From the NCBI RefSeq assembly GCF_001039355.2, contig NW_019774347.1, forward strand, positions 74,228 to 94,913: a stretch of DNA of 20,686 bases, read 5' to 3'. The notes beneath the pieces were generated by a model. That model was not told the DNA's origin. It saw only the letters and a list, made by a program, of their open reading frames with translations, and ran no database searches. The position numbers and the translations under genes are program-made. This DNA comes from Lingula anatina. Lineage: Eukaryota > Brachiopoda > Lingulata > Lingulida > Lingulidae. Below, one piece after another: positions 1 to 13,972 of the stretch; position 1 is the first letter of the stretch; each line of letters starts with the position of its first letter.

Positions 1-396
1 TTTCTGTTTATTCTCAATCTCGCCTTTTTTTTTTTTTACAAGGAAAAAAGTTGATGTTAATTGTACTCCATGGCCCCTGTTCTTTAAAATCCTTTGAATT
101 GTTGTTCAGAGGTCATGTTATGCATTATATATAAAATGGATATGTGGATATCAAGAAGACACTTATTGAGCTTCCATTTGTGGTTGCAGCTTTGTGTGGT
201 GTACCTTTAATTCCACAGCATCGCACACTCCTAAAAGTCTGTCAGTTGAATTTGTAGACAGACAAGTTTTGTTCCTAATTAAAAAGTTATGTGAAATTAA
301 TCTTATTAGTGTAGTTAAGAAGGATGTGTGTGGGCCAAGTCATGTGGATGTAGACTGTGGTAAACGTGACTGAATTTTTTTCTGGTTTCGTTCCAG
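1..396 (+). other. Intronic sequence upstream of the first visible exon
   Basis: AT-rich with a T-run near 27-37. No earlier TBL1XR1 exon is recognisable (the DVTSLDWN segment that should precede 397 is absent), so this is probably the 3' part of an intron. Confidence 0.75.
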
Positions 397-5043
<4,647 letters not shown>

Positions 5044-5082
5044 AGTGGCTGTTGGAGCAGCGTTGGCGTTGTTTTAGGGCGA

Positions 5083-5117
5083 CTACCTCAGTTCTCGTGC
5101 CAGCAACTATCTCAGGG
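5083..5117 (+). promoter_or_regulatory. Candidate let-7 (8mer) and miR-125/lin-4 (7mer) sites
   Basis: CTACCTCA at 5083-5090 is the exact 8mer target of let-7, 40 nt after the stop. CTCAGGG at 5111-5117 is the exact 7mer-m8 target of lin-4/miR-125. The spacing is 28 nt start to start. Function is inferred from seed complementarity only. Confidence 0.35.
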
Positions 5118-5184
5118 CACATCTCCATGTAGGCAGACAGGAATTTGAGGCACATCTCCATGTAAGCAGACGGGACACATCTCC
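5116..5184 (+). repeat. 33-bp tandem duplication in the proximal 3' UTR
   Basis: GGCACATCTCCATGTAGGCA starts at 5116 and GGCACATCTCCATGTAAGCA starts at 5149. A third, degenerate ACACATCTCC begins at 5175. Confidence 0.85.
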
Positions 5185-5351
5185 CAAGACAAGCTGTTTG
5201 CAGGGGGGTGGGGGAGAAAAAAGCAAAGGGATTCCTTTGCTTTGTTTTTCATGTATTAAACATGGAAACTTGCCTTCTGGTGACAAGTTAAATCAGTTCA
5301 TCCAAACCAGATGGAAATCTCGCCTGCAGAGTGGTATCATCTTGGCTACTG

Positions 5352-5359
5352 CACTGCCA
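5352..5359 (+). promoter_or_regulatory. Candidate miR-34 8mer site
   Basis: CACTGCCA is the perfect 8mer for the miR-34 seed. The call is by sequence match only. Confidence 0.25.
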
Positions 5360-5963
5360 TCTACTGGTGCCTCAGAGAGTGTGGATGCATGGTGTAAAGT
5401 GCTGCATGGTAATGTTATTGATTGCATCGAGAAGTTGTTTGCCAATAGAAGTATACATTTATTCCTCCTGCCCTGGGAGGGAGGGACATGTATAGAAGGA
5501 TGGAAGGTTAGAAGGAACTATTCCTCAGACAGGCAAGCCTCGTGTGGAAAAGAAATACATGGTTAGGGCCCCTTTGTGGAGGACTGCAGGTAGAATCAGG
5601 GATTTTTATAACAAACAAAGGATTCATACTTCGCAATAAGCACTACTGGCTGCCTACACAGAAAGGAACACATAAACACTACTTCAGTTTGAATCAGGTG
5701 GTAACATAGGAAAAGAAAAAGAGAGAGAAAGGACTGCCAACGGCAAAGGGTTGAAGTTCCTATATGTAGGGCAACTTAAGTTGCTACATGTGGGTTGACT
5801 TTATAATCAGTTGATTTTGTCCATGTAAATTCACAATCTGGTAGGTCACTTAGGGGAAAAAATCCAGCTGTGTGTTTATGCTAATGACCAGAGCTTCACT
5901 TTTTAAAAATAAAGAAAAAGGTGAGAAAAGCCACGGGTCGTTAGAACCAGACACCTTGGACAT

Positions 5964-5971
5964 TGATCTCA
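5964..5971 (+). promoter_or_regulatory. Candidate bantam 8mer site
   Basis: TGATCTCA is the perfect 8mer for the bantam seed (a protostome microRNA). The call is by sequence match only. Confidence 0.22.
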
Positions 5972-6053
5972 GCTTAAAGTGACCACGGGTCAATAAAAAA
6001 TGGCCGACTACTGTTCTGACCACGTAGGGTCGTTTAGAAATTATATATAATGA

Positions 6054-6059
6054 AATAAA
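6054..6059 (+). terminator. Candidate proximal poly(A) signal of TBL1XR1
   Basis: AATAAA followed by AAAGTGTGTTT. The GT-rich element is closer than usual, so this is only a possible alternative end. Confidence 0.3.
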
Positions 6060-7244
6060 AAAGTGTGTTTATAATGTAGAGGCATAGAGAAGGCATGGAA
6101 CCTGATAGCAGGCACACATGCCGAGCTAAGTTGATGTGTACAATGTTATTTTAAATGCTAGAGAACCACTTCCAAGGAAAGTGTGTATGGTTGATCTGCT
6201 CTTTTTTTATATTGAATCATGAGTATTGAATTTATTCTGTGGGTCAGAGGGGTGACCCAGATGAAGGGGGAGGGGGCGGGGGATATTTGTTGGTTACAGG
6301 GTGTGTACAAAGGTCGTGCTCATTCAGTGGTGTGAATTTTGTTCTTTAAATCTAAGATGGCTAAAACGGAGTTTTCATGTACGTGAAGAGAGTTTTTGGT
6401 AACAGCGGGGCTATGTTACAGGTTAGATCTTCGATTTAGATATTTTGGCAGTTCTAAAATGTGTTTTAAATTCACTTTGAAAAAAGGAACAAGGTGAAAT
6501 AATTGAGGATGAACATTTTGCTTGATTTTTGCCTGCACCACTGATGTGCATGCTCTTTGTGTTCACCCTGTATTTGGTTTGCGTTGAGATTGAAGTTTGC
6601 TTGTAAAATGTTAAAGTGTTACATATTATTGATATTTTTTGTACAGTTTCGTGTACATAGTGAAACCTTGTGTAGTAGCACAGTGCAAAATGCCGAGTCA
6701 TGCCCTATGCCGCCGCCATAGTGTGTGGCACGGTGCTGACATCTGGTGGTTTTGGCACTGGTCAAGTTCCCCTCCATCATTTTGTGTTGTATATAGATTA
6801 TTACTCTCTGTCAAACTCCGTTTGTCAAAGTAGTGAGCTGTTTATATCAGTTAAAATGTGTCCACCTCCGTTGTTCGCCTATCACTCCCTCCAAGTTCAC
6901 ATGATTTGTAAGTGTAATACGTTTTATCATTGGACACTTAATAATTTGACTCTAGGTTGCAGTTAGGATTAATATGTATCAGCACGGTCGACCTTCACCT
7001 TGCAACAGGTGACCTTGGCACTTTTGACCTTGACCTTCATTCGGAAAAGATGTCGTTATAAGAAAGTGATTGGGATCCCGCCCCATAGATGTTTTGAATT
7101 TATGTTAGTTACGAAGTTAAGGTTTGATTCTGGATTTTAGAATGTAACCAAAAGTTTCAGCATTTTCCTTACCTTTTGATAGGCAAGTGTACACATTGAA
7201 ATGTTTTTCTTGGATATTTGATGGTGTCAAAAAGTTAATAGTAA

Positions 7245-7252
7245 ACCAAAGA
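7245..7252 (+). promoter_or_regulatory. Candidate miR-9 8mer site
   Basis: ACCAAAGA is the perfect 8mer for the miR-9 seed. It would lie in the mRNA only if the distal poly(A) site near 7573 is used. Confidence 0.22.
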
Positions 7253-7572
7253 TAATCTTCACACACTGTTGTTGCACATGCCTCCGTTGACTAACAAACA
7301 CCGGTGTAGATGGCGCTAGTCATCAATATAATTTTTATTATTTATATATAATTATTTCTTTGCACAGTCTTTTGAAAATATTAAAAAGGATAACAACCTA
7401 TCCAACTTTTGTCATGTTGACACCGTTCTTGATATTTTTTTCTCTTTCACAAAATGTGTCTGATGGTAAACTTTGCTCCTAACCAGTTGTGTTGGCCGCA
7501 CCTCCCCCCGTAGTGTCCGTGTACTATAGCCACACATATTAACGATGAATCAGTTATATTTGACATACTGGA

Positions 7573-7578
7573 AATAAA
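7573..7578 (+). terminator. Candidate distal poly(A) signal of TBL1XR1
   Basis: AATAAA with a GT/T-rich downstream region (about 7614-7630). This is the last good candidate before the intergenic foldback element. Confidence 0.4.
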
Positions 7579-7600
7579 TTGCTATATTTTGATATGACCT

Positions 7601-9304
7601 TAAGACGGCTTGATGTGTTGTTCTTTGCTGCTCTGGGAATGTTTGAAGCATGCAACCACTGGCAACGCGCGATTGAACTTCAAAGTGAAAAAATAATAAT
7701 ACATGTAAAAGTACATATAGCAAAAAGTAAAAATAGATTAAATGTATTAATTAAGAAATATCCTGCAAATTGAAAAAATATGTTCTTTCCCCTGAAATAC
7801 ATAAAATCACAATCTGAAAACTTTCCTCAGAGGACGCATTCACAACACGTTGGTTTGCGGACTAACAGGTCCGCGGATCAAATATGGCGCCACCCGAGAT
7901 TTAATTTCCTGCCCACGTTGGGACGGCGCGCGTGGGAGGCAGGAATCCATTGTCAAATTTGACATTTGGTCCGCGGACTAGTTACTCCACGAATCAACTT
8001 TGTTGCGAATGCTCTCTATTAAAATCTACATAACCGCTAAAAAAAGAAGGAAACATGTTCAGACTGGCCAGAAATAAATAACAAAATCAAATGAAAAAAA
8101 AAAAAAAAACAGAATCTGAGTTCAGGGGTGGATCAAGTAATGATGCGTGAATAGGAGAACAACTGCTTTTTGCCAAAGAAAAATACATTTTAGCGGGTAA
8201 ATGCCGTATAGGGCGCCTTTCCATTTTGAGAATGTGTAAGCTATTTTCTACATCATTCACAGCACTCGAATAAAAGACCCACCTGAGTGCGTGAACTTCT
8301 TCCACCATAAACACGACAAGTTGGTCATTAAACCTTAAATTATATAAAATTAACCCTTTTACGAAATTAGCAGTTTTTAAATACGACCCAAGTCGTAGTT
8401 GGCTGCGGTTAGATCATGCTGTTTTTTGCAACTTTTGAATTTAATTATAAAGGCATCTGTTGCCGCAAACAGCCTGTGTACTGACGTAACGAGACAGAGG
8501 CGTCCACATCAGTTTGACTTGTTAAACATGGATGTATGAAGACAAACTGACCACAGACTTGATGTAAACCTGCGCTGGCCACTTTTAGCGATATCTTGTA
8601 TCGGTATAGCTGTATTTATATTTAAAATTTAAAATATATACACAAAGTGAGGTTCCTAACTCCCCCCACCCCACCCCCACCTTAAAAATCAACATAAATA
8701 CACAAGTGCAGGATTTCTTACAAAATTAAATCGTTTGAATCATCGAGGAGCTGATAATGAGCAAACTATTTCAAGCATGATTCTGACAATTGGTCAGCGC
8801 TTCTGTCTATTTTGAATGACATCCCCCCTCCCTTTTCTTTGAAACATTCATAAAAAAATCATTGGTGTGGCGCTCCGTTCCACAATTGCACCTGAAAAAC
8901 TCTTAAACCATAATAGTGGCAATCAAATGATATTAAAAAAACTTCTTACGAGACGTCAGGTGAACTGGCCATTTTACTTCACAATTAATGCAAATTTCTA
9001 AAAAAAATTATCTTAAACGCATATGCCGCAGACTGCAGGCTGCTAACGGCTGTCAACTGTGGCGAAGATTCACCTTTATCACCCTGTGGATCGGCGTTCC
9101 AACAGATTAATACCTGCGTAAAACCAATGTATCATTTATAGATAAAAGTCCCTGCTGAAATTCGGGGTGTCTATTCGGGCAAGTGCGCATGCAGATGTAG
9201 GAGGAATAAAAAAACTACCAGGCACAACTGTTGTTCGATTATAACGTCACCGCCATCTGTGACCAATGTCACACGCATATGGCAACTCCCTGAGAAAGAC
9301 GCCA
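7601..9304. other. Intergenic region between the TBL1XR1 and secreted-protein genes
   Basis: No coding signal was recognised. It holds the foldback element at 7862-7981, a poly-A run at about 8094-8109 and a C-rich tract at about 8661-8681. The last 60 bp are probably the upstream promoter region of the next gene (ACGTCA at 9244-9249). Confidence 0.7.
7862..7981. mobile_element. Foldback / MITE-like element sharing arms with 867-1009
   Basis: The left arm 7862-7883 begins CTAACAGGTCCGCGGATCAA. The reverse complement of the right arm 7964-7981 is CTAGTCCGCGGACCAAAT, 17 of 18 identical after a 4-nt gap. Inside, TTCCTGCCCACG near 7905-7916 pairs with CGTGGGAGGCAGGAA near 7930-7944 with a 3-nt bulge, so the 120 bp can fold almost end to end. 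It shares CTAACAG and GATCAAATATGGC with the element at 867-1009. No coding capacity. Confidence 0.75.
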
Positions 9305-9338
9305 TATAAACGGCGCGTATTTTCTCAGTCACTTCTCA
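9305..9338 (+). promoter_or_regulatory. TATA box and probable start region of the secreted-protein gene
   Basis: TATAAA at 9305-9310 is followed 22-33 nt downstream by initiator-like TCAGTC (9325-9330) and TCAGCG. An mRNA starting at about 9327-9338 would have a 5' UTR of 65-75 nt, with the ATG at 9404 as its first AUG. The in-frame ATG at 9266 lies upstream of the TATA box and is therefore rejected as the start. Confidence 0.6.
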
Positions 9339-9403
9339 GCGACAAACACACGGGTAAGGAACATCTCTGTCTCTACTACTACTGTCTCTACTATTACTAC
9401 AGA

Positions 9404-10893
9404 ATGGTTTTCTCTACAGACTATATACCACTGCGTTGTAGGGTGGTTGTAATACTGCTGCTAGCCCTTGCCTCGCAGACCTTGTCACAGTATAGTTCGG
9501 GATACCAAGTCCAGACTGTTTCAACTGGCCGAGATAACGGTTACAACCACAACCGCGGATATCCCGATCCGCAATATTTCGGGCCACACGAGGAAAGAGG
9601 GAGTTACGGCGGCGGCAGAAGTCAGTATATACCTTACGAGAGCTACAGCGCGCCAACCCAACGTTATGGAAGCCGCTACGAATACCAGTCACCATATTCC
9701 AGTCTGTATCACAAACTGTTCCAAGACTACGCCCACGTCAAGGTACCCACAGTGGCGCCACATAGCGGAGAGCACTCTCAAGATGGTACCCACGATCGCG
9801 CTGGGCAGTCGCAGTACAGTGGTGGCAGCGGTGGGGTAGGGCAGTACCACGAGGTCGGCTATGGTAGTAGCTATGGTGACAATAGTGGTAGCTATGGGGA
9901 TACCAGTGGTAGCTATGGTGATACCAGCAGTAGCTATGGTGATACCAGTGGTAGCTATGGTGATACCAGTGGTAGTTATGGTGACAACGGAAGATATCAC
10001 GCCGACCAACACAGAGGAGAGAGACCCACCACTCACTGTCATCTGTACAGAGATGACAAGGAACAATATGAGAAATGCCTGGGATGTACTGGTTCCGACA
10101 GGTTCTGTAAGTAAAGAATCATTCATTCTTCGACAACATCATTATCTTCAGAATGTTTTCTGCTCTACAGAAGAAAACTTTCATGTGATGAATATTCCGC
10201 TTTCTACATTCTTAGGGTGTGTAAAAAACAAAACAGGCAGCACCATGTCAATGTTTACCTTTAGTTTTGTTTCATGTTGTAATAAAATCAAAATCATACA
10301 ATGAAAAAAACAGATAAATAAAAAGTGTGATACACGATTAACTACTAAGTGCGCACACACATATGAACACACAATGCACGCTTAACTTTTACCAAAGAAA
10401 GAATTAATATTTTATATGTGTTCAACTTTAGTTCGGATTTCATATATAGTATTTACCCAAAATTGACAACCAATCGACATAGAGAACACATTTTTGGGCA
10501 CATTTCACTTGGTCGAGGCTCTTTGACGAAGATCAGAAGCGTCATGCTTCGACTCTTCATCAAAATCCATTGGTAAAAACACGTTTAATCTCTTAAGAAA
10601 CTATATACATTTTTTATCATCATTACACAATAGGTAATGAAAAACTTATTTCAACTAATCCTGACCATGTTAATGTCATCTTCTTTACAGTCGTATGCCC
10701 CGTAGCGGGAGTCTACAAGCCGGAGAGGGCATATGGCCCGAAAGAAGAAGTACACGAAGCCCCACGCCGCCATTTTGCCCATACAGACCCTCAGTGTTAC
10801 TGGCAGTGTGACGAGTTCGGGCGCGCGTTTGGCCAGCCCTGCCCAAAAGGACTAACATTCAACACACATGCGCAAGTCTGCATCCGGCTTTAA
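9404..10893 (+). CDS. Secreted Gly/Tyr/Ser-rich protein with chitin-binding (peritrophin-A/CBM14)-like C-terminus
   Basis: Two exons: 9404-10106 (donor GTAAGT at 10107) and 10691-10893 (acceptor ctttacag). The split codon is T+TC (Phe235) and the product is 301 residues. The start has A at -3 and G at +4 and lies just below the TATA box. Residues 1 to about 28 are a signal peptide with core VVVILLLALA. Residues 30-155 are rich in Gly, Tyr, Ser, His and Arg. Residues 156 to about 195 are SYGD(T/N)SG repeats. Eight cysteines follow at 212, 225, 228, 237, 270, 274, 285 and 298. The segment DPQCYWQCDEFGRAFGQPCP and GLTFNTHAQVC matches the later half of the CBM14 pattern (C-x12-C exact, GLxF motif). 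Inferred role: extracellular chitin-associated matrix, such as shell, cuticle, byssus or gut lining. Odd points: C-x3-C instead of the usual C-x5-C, and no sixth cysteine. The gene family itself is not recognised. Confidence 0.82.
9869..9991 (+). repeat. 21-bp coding minisatellite (SYGDTSG), about 6 copies
   Basis: Units start at 9869, 9890, 9911, 9932, 9953 and 9974. The unit is AGCTATGGTGATACCAGTGG plus T, encoding SYGDTSG. The period is a multiple of three, so length changes keep the reading frame. Confidence 0.95.
10107..10690 (+). other. Intron of the secreted-protein gene with internal poly(A) signals and a hairpin
   Basis: If unspliced, the frame adds only Cys-Lys and stops at 10112-10114. 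AATAAA occurs at 10281-10286 and 10317-10322, which would allow a short mRNA ending inside the intron. An imperfect stem is formed by 10525-10540 and 10546-10561 (12 of 16 pairs, 5-nt loop). Confidence 0.7.
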
Positions 10894-11176
10894 ACTCAGT
10901 TTGAACTACACGTGCACGGGTTTCCGAAGGTTGACACCCAGAAGCCTCAAAGACTGGCGTTGTTTAAGACTGATGAAGATTTTATATAAAATGTGTTACT
11001 TTTGTGTTTTGGATCTAATGTGAAATCAAAGACATAACGTTATTGTCATTAGGTTAGAATCAAACTAATACGAGTTTTACGTGGTAGGCCCAGGAGCCTT
11101 TAGAAACGTATAAAAGAAAAAAAAAAGGAGTAAAAGGTTGTCACTTAGAACATTAAACTGACCACGACAACACCTT

Positions 11177-11182
11177 AATAAA
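11177..11182 (+). terminator. Candidate poly(A) signal of the secreted-protein gene
   Basis: AATAAA lies 284 nt after the stop, and a second AATAAA is at 11265-11270 (in GTAATAAATAATCC). The 3' UTR would be about 300-400 nt. Confidence 0.45.
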
Positions 11183-11270
11183 TCTGTATATTTCCCTTTC
11201 ATTTTAATTCAGATTATGGTGTAGATAATTAGTGATTTTGGTTGGCTTTGTAAAGCTGTAGAGTAATAAA

Positions 11271-12124
11271 TAATCCTGACCAGAATCTCTCTCGTTCGCT
11301 TCTTATTAGTTAATTAATCACTACAAATATGTAGGAATGTTCTGAGTTATCATGAGGCCTTCATGCCAGGCCGTTGTAAAAAGTGTTTTGACACACGGAA
11401 CTGTCCATTCCTATTCATGAATATCAATTTAGCAAACAGAACTCACCGCAGTTAAGAAAACATTTTGAATATCTAGATACGCAAAACGTGGGGGGAGGGG
11501 GGGTTAAAACATTTTGGCCTTACATCGATCGCTGGGCAAAAACAAACAAACAAAGGACGAGAACCATATTAATTGGGTATATAGTGCACAGGAATGAGCT
11601 TTTGCTTTTGTCTTTTGCTCGTGCGAGCGCACGTGTGTGTTTCGCTTACCGAATAACCATATCACTTATTTTTATATGATACCATTGCACATTAAGACAC
11701 AAATCAGTGTACTATCATGACAAACCCTCTCGTTTTTGTACGGTTTCATAGGACTATTTCTTTTTTTAAATTTCCAAGGTTAAAAGTACTCTAGCTTTGG
11801 TTTCGAGGGAAATAACGACTTACAGGTACACGTAGGCCTAATTACAGAAAATCTATGTACAACACCGCGGCAGCAGATCAGTCTAAACTAATGGCTAATT
11901 AATCACCAATCCTAAACGCCCTCATTAATTTCTCCTTGCCACTCTCGCCCTCACCGGTTCTACCCCCGTGTACCTGAGCGTTTGTTTTTGGCACGCGACT
12001 GTGGTATAGACCTTGTTGTTGGCCGTAACAGATACCCCGTTGTACAGGGTAGACAGAATACGGGTATTCTTTACGCAGTGAAACTATCAGGCTTGTAACA
12101 AGCGCTTTCAACNGAATGGGCTAT
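11271..12124. other. Intergenic, no gene recognised
   Basis: A G-run at about 11490-11503 and mixed AT-rich sequence. One undetermined base (n) at 12113. No coding signal. Confidence 0.6.
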
Positions 12125-12285
12125 CAGGCCTGTAGCCAGCAGTTACAAAAGTGGGTTCTGGTTCTGTAAAAGTGGACCTTTTACCATGAAACCTTGATGA
12201 TACAGATAATTTTTCTCAGAGGGGACCTTTTCTGGAAAAAAAAGGGGGGGGGGGTATCTTTCGAACCCCCCTGGCTACGGGACTG
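12125..12285. mobile_element. Small hAT-like MITE
   Basis: CAGGCCTGTAGCCAG at 12125-12139 and, at 12271-12285, the reverse complement of CAGTCCCGTAGCCAG: 13 of 15 matching terminal inverted repeats 161 bp apart end to end. CAG termini and GTAGCCAG are typical of hAT-type non-autonomous elements in invertebrates. The flanks GGGCTAT and GGGTTAAT may be a decayed 8-bp target duplication. A poly-G run (about 12244-12254) lies near the right end. No coding capacity. Confidence 0.62.
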
Positions 12286-13926
12286 GGGTTAATGTTACAC
12301 AGAAAAGACAGTAAAGATACAGGTAGGAAGTCAATAGATCTGGCGCTGAGAAACTCCTCAAAACATGTTCTCTGTAACATTAACAATATAATTTATGTTT
12401 AAGACAAGTGGCGTAGAAAATTGGTCAGATTTGGCAATGGAAATCTCTTAAATTAATTTCTTATGAAATATGAAAATAACTATTTTACACGTATCAATAT
12501 AGAACTTTAACTTTTCTGATCTTTTTGATGGCTAATTGTTAGAGTGACTGGAAAACTGCTTCACTATAAATGACCAATTCAACTATTTACCTCAAGACTA
12601 TATAATAAATATCTGACGAAATAAATAAATGAACAGATAAATATGAATATACATAACAATAAAAAATAATGCTGGACAGAAACATTTCAATCTGAAACAG
12701 AAATCAATAAAAATATCAATCCTGTACATCGATTGTATAGCGCATTATCCACATCAAAGATTGCACGTTTGTGCAAGACAGTACCTACCCGAAGCAGAGG
12801 GCTCTTCCACAACATCTCAGAGCTCGCGATATCCACGGAACCAACAGGTGAACGTTGGCCGGTCGATCAAAGTACTCCTGGTTGTATAAACTGATCTGTC
12901 ACCACAAGGTAAGATCCAGTTGTAGTTGTAATTTACACGTGCGTTTGTTTGGTATAACCCAATTAACGTTTTACGTTTATTCAAAGGAGAAAGAATCTTC
13001 ATCAATGAATCTGCTGTTCGAGAGTTTTACGTTACCTAAAACGGTAGTCTTTTTTTTTTTCGGGGAGCAACGGCGTATAACGAACAGTTTTATATTTGTA
13101 ACTTGTTGGTTTTGTGTTGGATATTAATGTTATTTAGGAACTTTGTTTGCTGTAAATTGGTAACTTATTTGTTATATACATTAGTGTCTTGTTAGTTAGC
13201 AATGTGTTTTAAATATGCTGTTAGGTTTAAGTAGGTAAGAAGAGTTGTTGGGTAAATGTTTTTATATTGCTGGTGCGTTGATATCGTGTTTCTTATGTGT
13301 TGATGGCTTGTTGGAAAATCCCCTCAAAGGAATCTAAGAAGAAAGATATAACAGTTAGTACTACATGTGCGTGTGCAAGCAGCACGAAATATAGGGGTAA
13401 TAATTGTCGCATCGCGCATGATGAGTAATGCATTGGCTTAGAGGCATCGTGCATAGTTTTACAGGTGCTAACCACAGTAGACTAGTGAATTCTATAAAGG
13501 AAGCCCCACAGTCAGATATTTTCGACCTCTGTTGTAATCATATCCTTTTCTTTTTTTTATTTTTATATTTATCTTGTGAGTTAAAACAAGATGTTCAAAG
13601 TCAGAAGGCAGGGGTCTTGTTTTTATATACAGACTTCCACAATCCAAGTCAAAAACCGGATAATTTGATTTTACGTGCAGACATCCATAATTATTACTTC
13701 GATTTTCATGAGACCTGTTTCTGCCACCGATTTTTGCCCGACTTTGAATAGATTTACAAGTGCACATATTTCGATGTACAGGGGATTTGCTGGACAAAAT
13801 ATTTCATATACTTCTGAGATAAGATATACTAAAGCTACGAGTCATACAGGTGCAAAACCCTTATTTCACACCTGTCCTGAATCTGAGCTCGGCGAAACCT
13901 TCTACTGTTTTCTTTGCTGAGATAAT

Positions 13927-13972
13927 GGCGCTGGCTTAATGAAAATGGACGCGTAAAGCAGGTGCCAGCGCC
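13927..13972. repeat. GC-rich inverted repeat
   Basis: GGCGCTGGC at 13927-13935 and GCCAGCGCC at 13964-13972 are perfectly complementary, with a 28-nt loop, in an AT-rich setting. Confidence 0.6.

Larger units (their letters stand above)
5044..7600 (+). other. TBL1XR1: Probable TBL1XR1 3' UTR
   Basis: It follows the stop codon directly and has no good coding frame. AATAAA candidates lie at 5908-5913, 6054-6059 (followed by GTGTGTTT) and 7573-7578 (followed about 35 nt later by TGTGTTGTTCTTTGCTG). The last is the most convincing distal end, giving a UTR of about 2.5 kb, and TBL1XR1 mRNAs of other animals also have long 3' UTRs. The true end is unproven. It contains a 33-bp tandem duplication near the stop and several microRNA seed matches. 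Confidence 0.55.

Noticed and set aside
5198-5566. 122-codon open frame after the TBL1XR1 stop
   Set aside because: No similarity or domain was recognised; the composition is like the rest of the UTR and it lies directly downstream of a conserved stop codon.
8087-8314. 75-codon - strand frame beside the poly-A run, as a retroposed gene with tail
   Set aside because: On its own strand the homopolymer is poly-T, not poly-A, and the peptide has no recognisable domain.
9266-9403. N-terminal extension of the secreted protein starting at the in-frame ATG 9266
   Set aside because: It lies upstream of a good TATA box and would bury the signal peptide 46 residues inside the protein. The ATG at 9404 has a better context and gives a normal signal peptide.
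9414-10304. Long frames on both strands overlapping the secreted-protein exon (about 93-147 residues)
   Set aside because: They are shadows of the 21-bp coding repeat and the GC-richer exon. They lack signal peptide, domains and splice logic.
11899-12111. 70-codon - strand frame beside the hAT-like element
   Set aside because: It has no recognisable domain and ends at the element edge next to an undetermined base. It could be worn repeat sequence but is not supportable as a gene.
12720-12914. Possible first exon of another gene ending at the donor-like GTAAGA (12909)
   Set aside because: There is no promoter, no recognisable protein and no partner acceptor exon; a single donor-like hexamer is expected by chance.
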